From contig JAFXMP010000230.1 of the NCBI GenBank assembly GCA_017530275.1, forward strand, positions 1 to 37,118: a DNA stretch of 37,118 nt, given 5' to 3'. A program made the position numbers and the translations under genes. Below, one piece after another: positions 29,908-37,118 of the stretch. How positions within the stretch are numbered: the first letter of the stretch is position 1; every line of letters begins with the position of its first letter. Under the pieces are notes generated by a model. The model was not told the origin of the DNA, ran no database searches, and worked only from the letters and a program-made list of their open reading frames with translations. Source of the stretch: Clostridia bacterium (GTDB lineage: Bacteria > Bacillota_A > Clostridia > Christensenellales > Aristaeellaceae).

Positions 29908-31527
29908 ATGCAGGCGACGACCTATGTGTGCGGACATCGCAATCCGGATACGGATTCCATCGTTTCCGCTATCGCCTATGCAAACCTGTGCAATACGCTG
30001 GGGGCGAACGAATACATACCCGCGCGTCTGGGCCATCTGAACGATGAGACCAGTTTCCTTCTCAAGCGGTTCGGTTTTCAGCCGCCAACCTATATCACTA
30101 CGGTGCGCACCCAGGTAAAGGATATCGATTTTGACCGGCCGCCAAGGTTAGGGGGCAGCGTGCCCGTGAGCCACGCCTGGGAGATCATGCAGGAAAACCC
30201 TAACTTAAGCGCTTTGCCCGTGACCAACGAGGACGGTACGCTGCTGGGGATGATCACGGCCGGAGGCATTGCCGAAAGCGATATGCGCGCCATCGAGGTG
30301 CCCGTCGTGCAGGACGCGCCGGTGTTCAACGTGCTGTCCGCACTGGAAGGGCACGTGCTGAACCAGCATGACAACGTATTCGATTCTATTTCCGGCGAAG
30401 TGATCATTGCCTTGCCCACGCCCAGCGAAACCCTGTGGGGCGTAAAGGAGGGGGCCGTGGTGATCTGCGGCGAACAGGAAAACGTGGTAAAAAGGGCTTT
30501 GGAGTTAAAGGCCAACTGCATCATCCTGTGCCAGAGCAGCTTAGCGGAAAAATACCATGGTTTTTCCTCCTCCACCTGCATTATTTCCACGCCCTACGAC
30601 GCCTGGCGCGCGGCGCGCATGCTGTATCAGGCCACGCCCGTGAGCCGCATCGCCAAGAAAGACGAGCTGGTTTGCTTCCATGAGGATGATTTTTTAGACG
30701 ACGTGCGGGACGCCGTGCTGCAAAGCCGTTATCGCAGCTACCCCGTATTGGATCAGGAAAACAGGGTGATCGGCACGCTGAGCCGATTCCATCTTTTGCG
30801 GCCCCGGCGCAAGCGCATCGTGCTGGTGGATCATAACGAGATGGGCCAGTCCGTGCCGGGTCTCGACCAGGCAGAGCTGGTGGCCATCATCGATCATCAC
30901 CGGCTGGCCGACGTGCAGACCGGCTATCCCGTGTTCATGCGCAACGAGCCCGTAGGCTCCACCACCACCATTGTGGCCACCATGTACCAGGAACACGGCC
31001 TGATGCCCAGCGAAAAGATGGCGGGGCTCATGGCGTCGGCTATCGTGAGCGACACCGTCATGTTCAAATCGCCCACGACCACCAACCGGGATAAACGCAT
31101 CGCGGAGCGGCTGGCCCGCATCGCGGGCGTTGATTTGGAAGCTCTGGGCAGGGAAGTGTTTTCCGCCAGCAACGCGGATAAAAGCGCCGAAACGCTGCTG
31201 AAAACGGACTTTAAGGAATTCCGTATCGCGGATCACAGGATCGGCATCAGCCAGATCACCACCATGGACTCCGAGCAAATGCTGCTTCGCAAGGATGAAT
31301 TTTTGCTGGAGATGGAAAAACTGAAAAAAGAAAAGCAGTATGACATGGTGCTGCTGATGATCACCGACGTACTGCGGGAAGGCACGGAATTGGTGTTCCT
31401 GGGCGATAAAGAAATCATCCGCCAGGCTTTCGATATCGGCAGTATAGACGATGGCCGCGTGTTCCTCAAGGGCGTGGTTTCCCGTAAGAAGCAAATGGTG
31501 CCTGCCCTGGCTCTGCTTTGGGGCTGA
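29908..31527 (+). CDS. ppaC: Manganese-type inorganic pyrophosphatase with CBS/DRTGG regulatory domains
   Basis: The 539-residue DHH-family II pyrophosphatase hydrolyses PPi to phosphate in the cytoplasm. The metal motifs are CGHRNPDTDSIVSA at the start, IIDHHRLADV and VSDTVMFKSPT in the catalytic part. CBS domains and a DRTGG region are inserted between (about residues 70-310; ALPVTNEDGTLLGM, YPVLDQENRVIGTL), a layout known to bind adenine nucleotides. GGGGG precedes the ATG. It is the first host gene after the tRNA and is followed after 15 bases by a membrane enzyme gene. Confidence 0.92.
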   Translation: MQATTYVCGHRNPDTDSIVSAIAYANLCNTLGANEYIPARLGHLNDETSFLLKRFGFQPPTYITTVRTQVKDIDFDRPPRLGGSVPVSHAWEIMQENPNLSALPVTNEDGTLLGMITAGGIAESDMRAIEVPVVQDAPVFNVLSALEGHVLNQHDNVFDSISGEVIIALPTPSETLWGVKEGAVVICGEQENVVKRALELKANCIILCQSSLAEKYHGFSSSTCIISTPYDAWRAARMLYQATPVSRIAKKDELVCFHEDDFLDDVRDAVLQSRYRSYPVLDQENRVIGTLSRFHLLRPRRKRIVLVDHNEMGQSVPGLDQAELVAIIDHHRLADVQTGYPVFMRNEPVGSTTTIVATMYQEHGLMPSEKMAGLMASAIVSDTVMFKSPTTTNRDKRIAERLARIAGVDLEALGREVFSASNADKSAETLLKTDFKEFRIADHRIGISQITTMDSEQMLLRKDEFLLEMEKLKKEKQYDMVLLMITDVLREGTELVFLGDKEIIRQAFDIGSIDDGRVFLKGVVSRKKQMVPALALLWG

Positions 31528-31542
31528 TAGGGAGATGAAGGT

Positions 31543-32898
31543 ATGATCCGGAAAATCCGGCAGGCTTGGGCCGAGATATTGATTTCCCTGTTAGCACTGG
31601 GGGGAATCGGCACAGCGTTCTATTTGTGGTACAGCCAGTATCCGCCGCAAAAAGCCATTTATGCCGTGAGCGCGATCGTCAGCGCAGTATTGTTCCTGGC
31701 TGTGTTTATTCGGCTGCTGCCCGGCTGGGTGAAAGCGGTTAGAAAGCCAGAGGCTGCCCCTCCTCTGGCTGAAAAAACGAAATACGCCCATTTGAAGGTG
31801 CTGGGGCTGTTTCTATTATCCTTAATCCTGTATACGGCGCTGGTATCAGTTTCCCGATTGGCTGGCGGACTCAATTCCCGGTTCTGGGATACCTTCCGCA
31901 TTTATATCGGTTTGGATTCCAACGCATACTATTCCATTGCCAAGGAAGGTTATTCTTATCTGTCGGACGCTGGAGAAAAGCTGAATCTGGTGTTTTTCCC
32001 AGGCTACCCAGTGCTGACCGGCTTACTGATGATGGCGATCCCCAACGAGATCCTTTGCGGTTATCTGGCCGCATGGCTGCCCTTTTTGGCTTCCGGGCCA
32101 GTGCTTTACGACCTGCTCCGGCTCGATTATGGGCATAAGGAAACCATGCGCATCCTGATCTTGTTCTGCCTGGCTCCTGCGGCGGCTTTTTATGCCTATC
32201 CCATGTCGGAATCGCTGTTTGTGCTGTGCGCGGCAGGCTGCCTTTACCTGGCCAGGACACGCCGGTGGTTCGCCGCTGGGATCGTGGGTATGCTGGCCGC
32301 TTTTACCCGGTCGCTGGGCGGATTGCTGCTGGTCCCTTTGGCATTTGAATGGTGGCATCAGTTTAAGCTTGCTGACAAGAGCCTTCGTCCGGTCAAAGAT
32401 TGGGTTCGGGACGCGGCTTGCATGCTGCTGATCCCCGTGGGCCTGATCCTGTATCTATACATCAATTTTGTCTATTCAGGCAATCCTTTTATCTTTCTGC
32501 AATACCAGAAATCCAATTGGCATCAGCAGCTGAGTTGGTTTTTTGCAACGGCAGCTACCCAGGCGGACTATGCGTTCCACGCTTTTTATGAAAATCAGCA
32601 TTCTTTCTTCGGCCTGTGGCTGCCCAATCTGATCGTGGGCTTTTCCTCGCTGCTGCTGATGCTGTTTTCAGGGAAGAAAATGCGTCCAGGGTATTCGGCG
32701 TGGTTCCTGTTCTATTTTGCCGTAAGCTATGGCACAAGCTGGCTGCTCAGCGGCCCCCGGTACATGGCCGTATTCTTTCCCCTGGCCATTGCCGCGGAAA
32801 CGCTGCCCATCAAGCGGAAATGGATCCTGTATTTGATCGCCCTGCCCTTTGCGGCGGCCTATACCGTACTGTTCGCGCTCCGGTGGAGCGTGTGGTGA
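31543..32898 (+). CDS. PIG-V-like membrane mannosyltransferase
   Basis: The 451-residue protein has about ten hydrophobic segments and resembles the bacterial relatives of PIG-V (GPI mannosyltransferase 2). Marks are LDSNAYYSIAKEGYSY (the acidic/aromatic first loop), FFPGYPVLTGL and YPMSESLFVL, then FTRSLGGLLLVPLAFE. It should transfer a sugar from a lipid carrier on the outer face of the membrane. The donor and acceptor cannot be told from sequence. It is probably co-transcribed with ppaC, and a bidirectional terminator follows. Confidence 0.82.
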   Translation: MIRKIRQAWAEILISLLALGGIGTAFYLWYSQYPPQKAIYAVSAIVSAVLFLAVFIRLLPGWVKAVRKPEAAPPLAEKTKYAHLKVLGLFLLSLILYTALVSVSRLAGGLNSRFWDTFRIYIGLDSNAYYSIAKEGYSYLSDAGEKLNLVFFPGYPVLTGLLMMAIPNEILCGYLAAWLPFLASGPVLYDLLRLDYGHKETMRILILFCLAPAAAFYAYPMSESLFVLCAAGCLYLARTRRWFAAGIVGMLAAFTRSLGGLLLVPLAFEWWHQFKLADKSLRPVKDWVRDAACMLLIPVGLILYLYINFVYSGNPFIFLQYQKSNWHQQLSWFFATAATQADYAFHAFYENQHSFFGLWLPNLIVGFSSLLLMLFSGKKMRPGYSAWFLFYFAVSYGTSWLLSGPRYMAVFFPLAIAAETLPIKRKWILYLIALPFAAAYTVLFALRWSVW

Positions 32899-32917
32899 AG
32901 CGGATATCCACTATAAG

Positions 32918-32946
32918 AAAAAACGCGCTTGCACGGCGCGTTTTTT
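32918..32946. terminator. Bidirectional terminator between convergent host genes
   Basis: AAAAAACGCGC (32918-32928) and GCGCGTTTTTT (32936-32946) are perfect 11-base arms with a seven-base loop. It ends both the mannosyltransferase gene (plus) and the E2-like gene (minus). Confidence 0.92.
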
Positions 32947-32953
32947 CGTGGAT

Positions 32954-33880
32954 TTATCCGGCGATGCTCTGCTGGTCCTTGCCGCTGAAACGCTTTTTCT
33001 TTGGCTGGGGCAGGGAATAGGCATTTTCTTCTTCAAACGTGACCGTTTCCGGCGGCGTTTCCAGCAATTCGAGATTGTTGATATAGTACATGATGCGGTT
33101 CACCAATTTGGCGTATACGGCCCCGGCGCAGACGCGCTCGTCCGCTGTGATGCCCACGGGCAGATACCGTTTGCGGGCCGCTTTTCCATCGGGGCCGACG
33201 GCGGTTTCCCGGACCACGGAGCCCATGGAAACGAACAGGGAGGTGGTGCCGAAATTGTAGATGTGGTGATTCACGGCGGGCATGCCGATGGAAGCCATCT
33301 GGGTGAAAAACATACTGGTGTGGAAGGGAGAGGCGTCCATGATATACTTGGGCATGATGCCGTAGCGGTCCAGGAAGCGGGCGGCGAATACCACGGTGTT
33401 GGCCAGGATGGGATTGAGCAGAAACTTGGCTACTTTCATGGTGGAATTGTCCGCTTCTTCCCGGCGGTTTTGCTCGATGGCTTCGCTGATCCGCTCGGCC
33501 ACGTCAAAAATGGTATCCCTGGGGTCAAAGTAACACTTGACCGTGTTTTCCTCAATGTTGTTGACATCCCCCGTATCTTTCAGCACCACGAAGGAAACCG
33601 TCAACTGGGTGCGGGCGTACAGCCGCTTGTTGGCGATGAAGCGGTTGATCTCGGGCACCTCGGAAATCACGCGCACATAGGCGGCGATAATGATCTCCAT
33701 AAAGGAGATTTTTCTGCCCTGCTGGCCCTGCTCTACAATGTACCGGGCCATTTTTTCATAGTCCAGCTTGAGATTCAAAAACACCTGCGCGTCGCAGCGC
33801 ATGGGCATAAGGTACGGCGTCAGCGCGATAATAGGATCGATCTTTTTCAGCAGCTTTCCGTCGGCACGGCGTCCAAACAT
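32954..33880 (-). CDS. E2-like acyltransferase-fold protein lacking lipoyl domain
   Basis: The 308-residue protein resembles the catalytic domain of 2-oxo acid dehydrogenase E2 (chloramphenicol acetyltransferase fold): ISFMEIIIAAYVRVI, PEINRFIANKRLYAR, LTVSFVVLKD and NHHIYNFGTTSLFVSMG. It has no lipoyl or subunit-binding domain. The catalytic HRVIDGA motif of E2 is here ERVCAGA (248-254), so both His and Asp are lost and normal acyl transfer is unlikely. GGAGGGG precedes the ATG on the minus strand. A divergent, perhaps non-catalytic, member; substrate unknown. Confidence 0.8.
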   Translation of the reverse strand: MFGRRADGKLLKKIDPIIALTPYLMPMRCDAQVFLNLKLDYEKMARYIVEQGQQGRKISFMEIIIAAYVRVISEVPEINRFIANKRLYARTQLTVSFVVLKDTGDVNNIEENTVKCYFDPRDTIFDVAERISEAIEQNRREEADNSTMKVAKFLLNPILANTVVFAARFLDRYGIMPKYIMDASPFHTSMFFTQMASIGMPAVNHHIYNFGTTSLFVSMGSVVRETAVGPDGKAARKRYLPVGITADERVCAGAVYAKLVNRIMYYINNLELLETPPETVTFEEENAYSLPQPKKKRFSGKDQQSIAG

Positions 33881-33973
33881 GGTTGATCCCCTCCAGGCAG
33901 AAAATAATCGGAATGAACGGTTTCATTATACGCTTATCGCTCTGTTCCGTCAATCCTGTATACAGCGGTGCAG

Positions 33974-34085
33974 AAAGTGGAAATTGAAAAGTGAAAAGTG
34001 AAGATTTGCATGGTCCGCGCTTCGCATGACGACAAATTTCGCAGACTATACAGAATTTCACTTTTCACTTTCAGCTTTTCACTTT
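33974..34085. repeat. Imperfect inverted repeat of AGTGAAA units
   Basis: The 29-base arms 33974-34002 and 34057-34085 pair with five mismatches; the inner 15 are perfect. Each arm consists of GTGAAAA-like units. It lies between the end of iolE and the start of the E2-like gene. It could stabilise the iol mRNA end or be a small mobile repeat. Confidence 0.7.
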
Positions 34086-34122
34086 TTGCGTTTCGCCGGA
34101 ATGAGGGACCGGATTCGGGAGA

Positions 34123-35019
34123 TCACAGCCCGGTCTTTTCCCGGATGTATTTCCGGGCCATCTGGGCGTATTCAAAGGGATTGGCCTTGGCGGGGTCCTG
34201 CTCGGCTTCCACCACCACCCAGCCCTCGTAGCCGCTTTCCTCGATCACCTGGAAGATGGGGGCGAAGTCCACGTCGCCGTCGCCGGGCACGGTGAACACG
34301 CCGTTGCGCACGGCGGTGAGGAAGCTCCAGCCTTCCTTCCGGGCCTGGTCGCGGATGGGAAGGCGCACGTCCTTTAAGTGGATGTGGCGGATGCGGGAAA
34401 TGTACTTTTTCAGAATGGGGAGCGGGTCGATGCCCGCGAAGGTCAAGTGGCCGCTGTCAAAGAGCAGGAACACCTTTTCGGGGTCCACCGCGTCCATGAA
34501 GCGGTCGATCTCTTCCGCGGTCTGCACGCCGGTACCCATATGGTGGTGGCAGGTGAGCGTCATGCCTTTTTCCTGGGCCAGTGCGCCTAATTCGTTATAG
34601 CCCTTTGCGATCAGCTTCCACTGTTCGTCCGTCCAAACGGCTTTCTGATCGCCGAAAATGTTCACGTCCTTGCCCTGGATGGAGTCGCCCTGCTCGGACG
34701 CGCCGATGACCTTCGCGCCTAAGGCGTGCAGCCGGTCCCGGTGGGCGATGAAGTTTTTGATGGTCACTTCATAGGGCTCGGAAGTGAACAGGGTGGAAAA
34801 CCAGGCGTTGCAGATTTGCAGGCCGCGCACATCCAGCTTGTGCTTTAGTACGTTTACGTCCTGGGGGTACTTGTTGCCGATTTCGCTGCCCTTGAAGCCT
34901 GCCAGCGCCATTTCGCTCACGCACTGCTCAAAGGTGTTTTCACCGCCCAGGTCGGGCATATCGTCGTTGGTCCAGCCGATGGGGGCGATGGCTAACTTTA
35001 CTTTATTTGGATCAAGCAT
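34123..35019 (-). CDS. iolE: Inosose dehydratase
   Basis: The 298-residue protein is a xylose-isomerase-like TIM barrel that dehydrates scyllo-inosose in myo-inositol breakdown. Family marks are [61 protein letters not shown] and GDGDVDF; these contain the expected metal ligands (Glu, Asp, His, Glu). AAAGGA stands before the ATG on the minus strand. It follows iolD, whose product acts next in the pathway, and is separated from it by a hairpin region. Confidence 0.94.
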   Translation of the reverse strand: MLDPNKVKLAIAPIGWTNDDMPDLGGENTFEQCVSEMALAGFKGSEIGNKYPQDVNVLKHKLDVRGLQICNAWFSTLFTSEPYEVTIKNFIAHRDRLHALGAKVIGASEQGDSIQGKDVNIFGDQKAVWTDEQWKLIAKGYNELGALAQEKGMTLTCHHHMGTGVQTAEEIDRFMDAVDPEKVFLLFDSGHLTFAGIDPLPILKKYISRIRHIHLKDVRLPIRDQARKEGWSFLTAVRNGVFTVPGDGDVDFAPIFQVIEESGYEGWVVVEAEQDPAKANPFEYAQMARKYIREKTGL

Positions 35020-35063
35020 AGATAATCATCCTTTCGGTTTTGTTTTTTAGAGTGGAGAGTGGA

Positions 35064-35184
35064 GAGTTGGGAGTGGAGAGTTGGGAGTTGAGATATTTTT
35101 TGTCTGTAATTTCATATCCTGAATTTTCAGGATCAAATTGAAAAACAAGATAAATCTCAACTCTCAACTCTCCACTCTCAACTC
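35064..35184. repeat. Long inverted repeat between iolD and iolE
   Basis: The 31-base arms 35064-35094 and 35154-35184 pair with two mismatches and consist of GAGTTGGGAGTGGA-like units. A second short hairpin, ATCCTGAA/TTCAGGAT (35116-35133), sits in the centre. The unit repeats also continue to 35049. It could set the relative amounts of IolD and IolE by RNA processing. Confidence 0.82.
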
Positions 35185-35190
35185 ATATCA

Positions 35191-37044
35191 TTAAAACTTC
35201 CTGGTTTCCTTCACATGTTCCATCAAATTCTCATACGCCGCCTGGACGCGGGGCTGGGTGGATACCTCCGCCACGCCCACGCGCCACCAGCTTTCATAGC
35301 CGGGGGTCATGGAGCCGGGCAGCACCTTGATGTCGTATAGGACGGGCTTTTCCTGCTTGAGGGCATCTTCCAACGCGGCCTTGAGTTCCTCTTCCGTATG
35401 GATGGAATAGGCTTTCAGGCCGTAGCCCGCCGCACTCGCTGCGAAATCCAGGGGCATCACGGGGCCGTCCAGTTCGCCGGAAACGGGATCACGGAAGCGG
35501 AACACGGTGCCGAAGGTGTCGTTGCCCTGATTGTTCTGCAAATTTTCAATGCAGCCCCAGCCGGAGTTATCGAACAGGCAGAAATGCACCCGCAGATGCT
35601 CCTGGAGGCAGGTGACCAGCTCGGAATGGGCCATCAGATAGGTGCCGTCCCCGAAGAAGGTGTACACCTCCCGGTCCGGGCAGGCCAGCTTCACGCCTAA
35701 GGCCCCGTTGGTTTCATACCCCATGTTGGAGAAGCCGTATTCCATGTGGTAGGTGTCCCGGTCGCCGGGGCGGAACAGGCGCTGCATATCGCCCGGCAGG
35801 CTGCCCGCGCTGCCCACAGCAATATCTTTCTTCTGCATGAATTCGTTGATGATGCCAAGGGCGCGGGTCTGGGACAGGCCGGGCCGATCGTTTTTCATAT
35901 ACCAATCGTCCACGATGGCGTTCCAAGCGTCCCGGGCTTTCTTTACCGCGTCGCCGTTCTGGTAATGGTAATCCTTCAAGGCGGCGGTCAGGGCGGTTAA
36001 TCCCTCCCGTGCGTCGCAGAGGATGGGCTCGGCGTCCATCTTCACCGCGTCAAAGGGGCAGATGTTGATGGAAACCACCTTGGCGTCTTCCCTGAACAGC
36101 CACTTGGAGCAGGTGGTGAAGTCTGTCAGGCGGGTGCCCACGGCGATGATCACGTCGGCGTCCCTGCCGATCACGTTGGCCGCCTGTCCGCCCGTGACGC
36201 CGATGCCGCCCAAATTCAGAGGATGCGTCCAGGGCAGCACGCTCTTGCCCGCCTGGGTCTCGGAGAAGGGGATGCCAGTGGTTTCGCAGAAGGCTTTCAG
36301 CGCGTCCCCCGCGAAGGAATAGCGCACCCCGCCGCCGCAGATCACGATGGGATTCTTTGCGTTCCGAATGATTTCCGCCGCCCGTTCCGTCTGGTTCTGG
36401 GTGGGGGCGCGGCGATCAAGGTACCAGACCCGCTTCCTCAGGAAAGACACGGGATAGTCGTAGGCTTCGCCCTCCACATCCTGGGGCATGGCGAGGCACA
36501 CCGCGCCGGTATCGGCAGGGTCGGTGAGCACCCGCAGGGCGTGAATCGCGGCGGTCATAAGTTGCTCGGGCCGTTCGATGCGGTCAAAGTAATGGCACAC
36601 GCCCCGGAACGCGTCCGTCACCGTCTGGCCGAAGGAGGTGAAAAATTCCGCTTGCTGCAATACTGGGTCGGGCTGGCGGCAGGCGAACGTATCGCCGGGC
36701 AGCAGCAAAAGCGGAATGCGGTTGGCTGTGGCGCACCCCGCCGCCGTGACCATGTTCATGGCCCCGGGGCCGATGGAACTGACGCAGGGAATGATCTCCA
36801 GCCGGTTCTTCTGCTTGGCAAACGCCATGGCGGCCAAGGCCATGTTCTGCTCATTTTTTCCCTGCAAAAAGCGGATGTGGTGCCCGCCCTGGTTCAGCGC
36901 CTGGCCCACGCCCACCACGCAGCCGTGGCCGAACACGCCGAACATGTTGTTGACAAATTTATGCTCCTGGCCGTCCAGCTCGATATACTGGTTATCCAGG
37001 AATTGAACCAAAGCCTGCGCCATGGTCAGGCGAACGGTTTCCAT
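35191..37044 (-). CDS. iolD: 3D-(3,5/4)-trihydroxycyclohexane-1,2-dione hydrolase
   Basis: The 617-residue thiamine-diphosphate enzyme opens the ring in myo-inositol degradation. The three-domain ThDP layout is visible: the N-terminal Pyr domain (FGVFGHGCVVGVGQAL, IPCVSSIGPGAMNM), the central domain (PIVICGGGVRYS) and the C-terminal PP domain with FFGDGTYLMAHSEL followed by the DNSGWGCIEN Asn/Gly motif. I start it at the ATG at 37044, preceded by GGAGGG; a longer frame to 37098 would run through the hairpin at 37071-37115. IolE substrate flow supports the call. Confidence 0.95.
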   Translation of the reverse strand: METVRLTMAQALVQFLDNQYIELDGQEHKFVNNMFGVFGHGCVVGVGQALNQGGHHIRFLQGKNEQNMALAAMAFAKQKNRLEIIPCVSSIGPGAMNMVTAAGCATANRIPLLLLPGDTFACRQPDPVLQQAEFFTSFGQTVTDAFRGVCHYFDRIERPEQLMTAAIHALRVLTDPADTGAVCLAMPQDVEGEAYDYPVSFLRKRVWYLDRRAPTQNQTERAAEIIRNAKNPIVICGGGVRYSFAGDALKAFCETTGIPFSETQAGKSVLPWTHPLNLGGIGVTGGQAANVIGRDADVIIAVGTRLTDFTTCSKWLFREDAKVVSINICPFDAVKMDAEPILCDAREGLTALTAALKDYHYQNGDAVKKARDAWNAIVDDWYMKNDRPGLSQTRALGIINEFMQKKDIAVGSAGSLPGDMQRLFRPGDRDTYHMEYGFSNMGYETNGALGVKLACPDREVYTFFGDGTYLMAHSELVTCLQEHLRVHFCLFDNSGWGCIENLQNNQGNDTFGTVFRFRDPVSGELDGPVMPLDFAASAAGYGLKAYSIHTEEELKAALEDALKQEKPVLYDIKVLPGSMTPGYESWWRVGVAEVSTQPRVQAAYENLMEHVKETRKF

Positions 37045-37070
37045 GGGAATCCCTCCATTTCTGGGTTGTT

Positions 37071-37115
37071 CTGGGGGAAACCATTCTTTGGAGGCCAAAG
37101 AATGGTTTCCCCCAG
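37071..37115. repeat. Perfect 21-base inverted repeat upstream of iolD
   Basis: Arms 37071-37091 and 37095-37115 are perfect complements with a three-base loop. No T run follows on the minus strand, so it is not a normal terminator for transcription toward iolD. It may be an mRNA processing or stability element inside the iol operon, or a genome-wide repeat. Confidence 0.85.
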
Positions 37116-37118
37116 ACC

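Noticed and set aside
29798..30040. An 80-residue frame before ppaC
   Set aside because: It overlaps the ppaC promoter and the ppaC N terminus in another frame; ppaC is certain.
32849..33886. A 345-residue plus-strand frame opposite the E2-like gene
   Set aside because: It is the antisense of a clear gene, rich in His, Gly and Asp as such shadows are, and it crosses the bidirectional terminator.
1..37118. CRISPR arrays, rRNA genes and insertion sequences
   Set aside because: No regularly spaced repeats, rRNA-like sequence or transposase was found on either strand.

Overview
The window is the right-hand part of a temperate phage or phage-like integrative element (about 1-29544) joined to chromosome of a strictly anaerobic, Gram-positive, Clostridia-like bacterium (29545-37118). 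The evidence for the host is strong AGGAGG-type ribosome sites, an oxygen-sensitive class III ribonucleotide reductase in the element, and a visibly more GC-rich flank with myo-inositol catabolism genes. A tyrosine integrase at 28334-29470 ends 75 bases from the 3' end of a tRNA-Pro(GGG) gene, so that tRNA is the probable attachment site. The left end of the element is outside the window; the first reading frame is already open at base 1, and no capsid, tail, packaging or lysis genes are seen.

Layout. (1) 1-1400: a truncated unknown gene and an orphan MazF/PemK-like gene with its own promoter, operator-like repeats and terminator. (2) 1431-7695: a tightly packed unit whose core is a complete NAD salvage route: nicotinamidase (pncA), a TARG1-type macro domain ADP-ribose hydrolase, NAD synthetase (nadE), nicotinate-mononucleotide adenylyltransferase (nadD) and nicotinate phosphoribosyltransferase (pncB). 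Four unknown small genes and a terminator follow. (3) 7729-18688: a nearly complete replication and recombination set: Rnl5-like RNA ligase, ERF annealing protein, SSB-like protein, RecB/Cas4-like nuclease, DnaB helicase, an HAD phosphatase, a primase whose zinc ligands are all substituted, DNA polymerase III alpha and a metallophosphoesterase. (4) 18692-25304: small cysteine-rich proteins, a possible ThyX relative, glutaredoxin, anaerobic NrdD and a NrdG-like activator, a ferredoxin-thioredoxin-reductase-like protein, a PhoH ATPase and a ClpP-like protease. (5) 25305-25777: a 473-base stretch without a convincing gene but with several hairpins. (6) 25778-27155: dUTPase and small proteins. (7) 27308-28000: a Gly/His-rich peptide gene and a probable type I toxin-antitoxin locus with two convergent consensus promoters. 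(8) 28012-29621: excisionase, integrase, tRNA.

How the genes work together. PncA, PncB, NadD and NadE would turn nicotinamide, the product of NAD-cleaving immune enzymes, back into NAD by the deamidating Preiss-Handler route. The macro domain protein could remove ADP-ribose from DNA or protein. This looks like a defence-countering or host-metabolism module in a phage that carries its own replisome and anaerobic dNTP supply. RNA ligase, HAD phosphatase and metallophosphoesterase could form an RNA-repair set. The toxin-antitoxin locus beside the integrase probably stabilises the integrated element.

The host flank holds a manganese-type inorganic pyrophosphatase (CBS/DRTGG form) and a PIG-V-like membrane mannosyltransferase on the plus strand, then an E2-like acyltransferase relative, iolE and iolD on the minus strand. 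The flank's intergenic regions carry large hairpins. All identifications were made by reading motifs; no database search was run.
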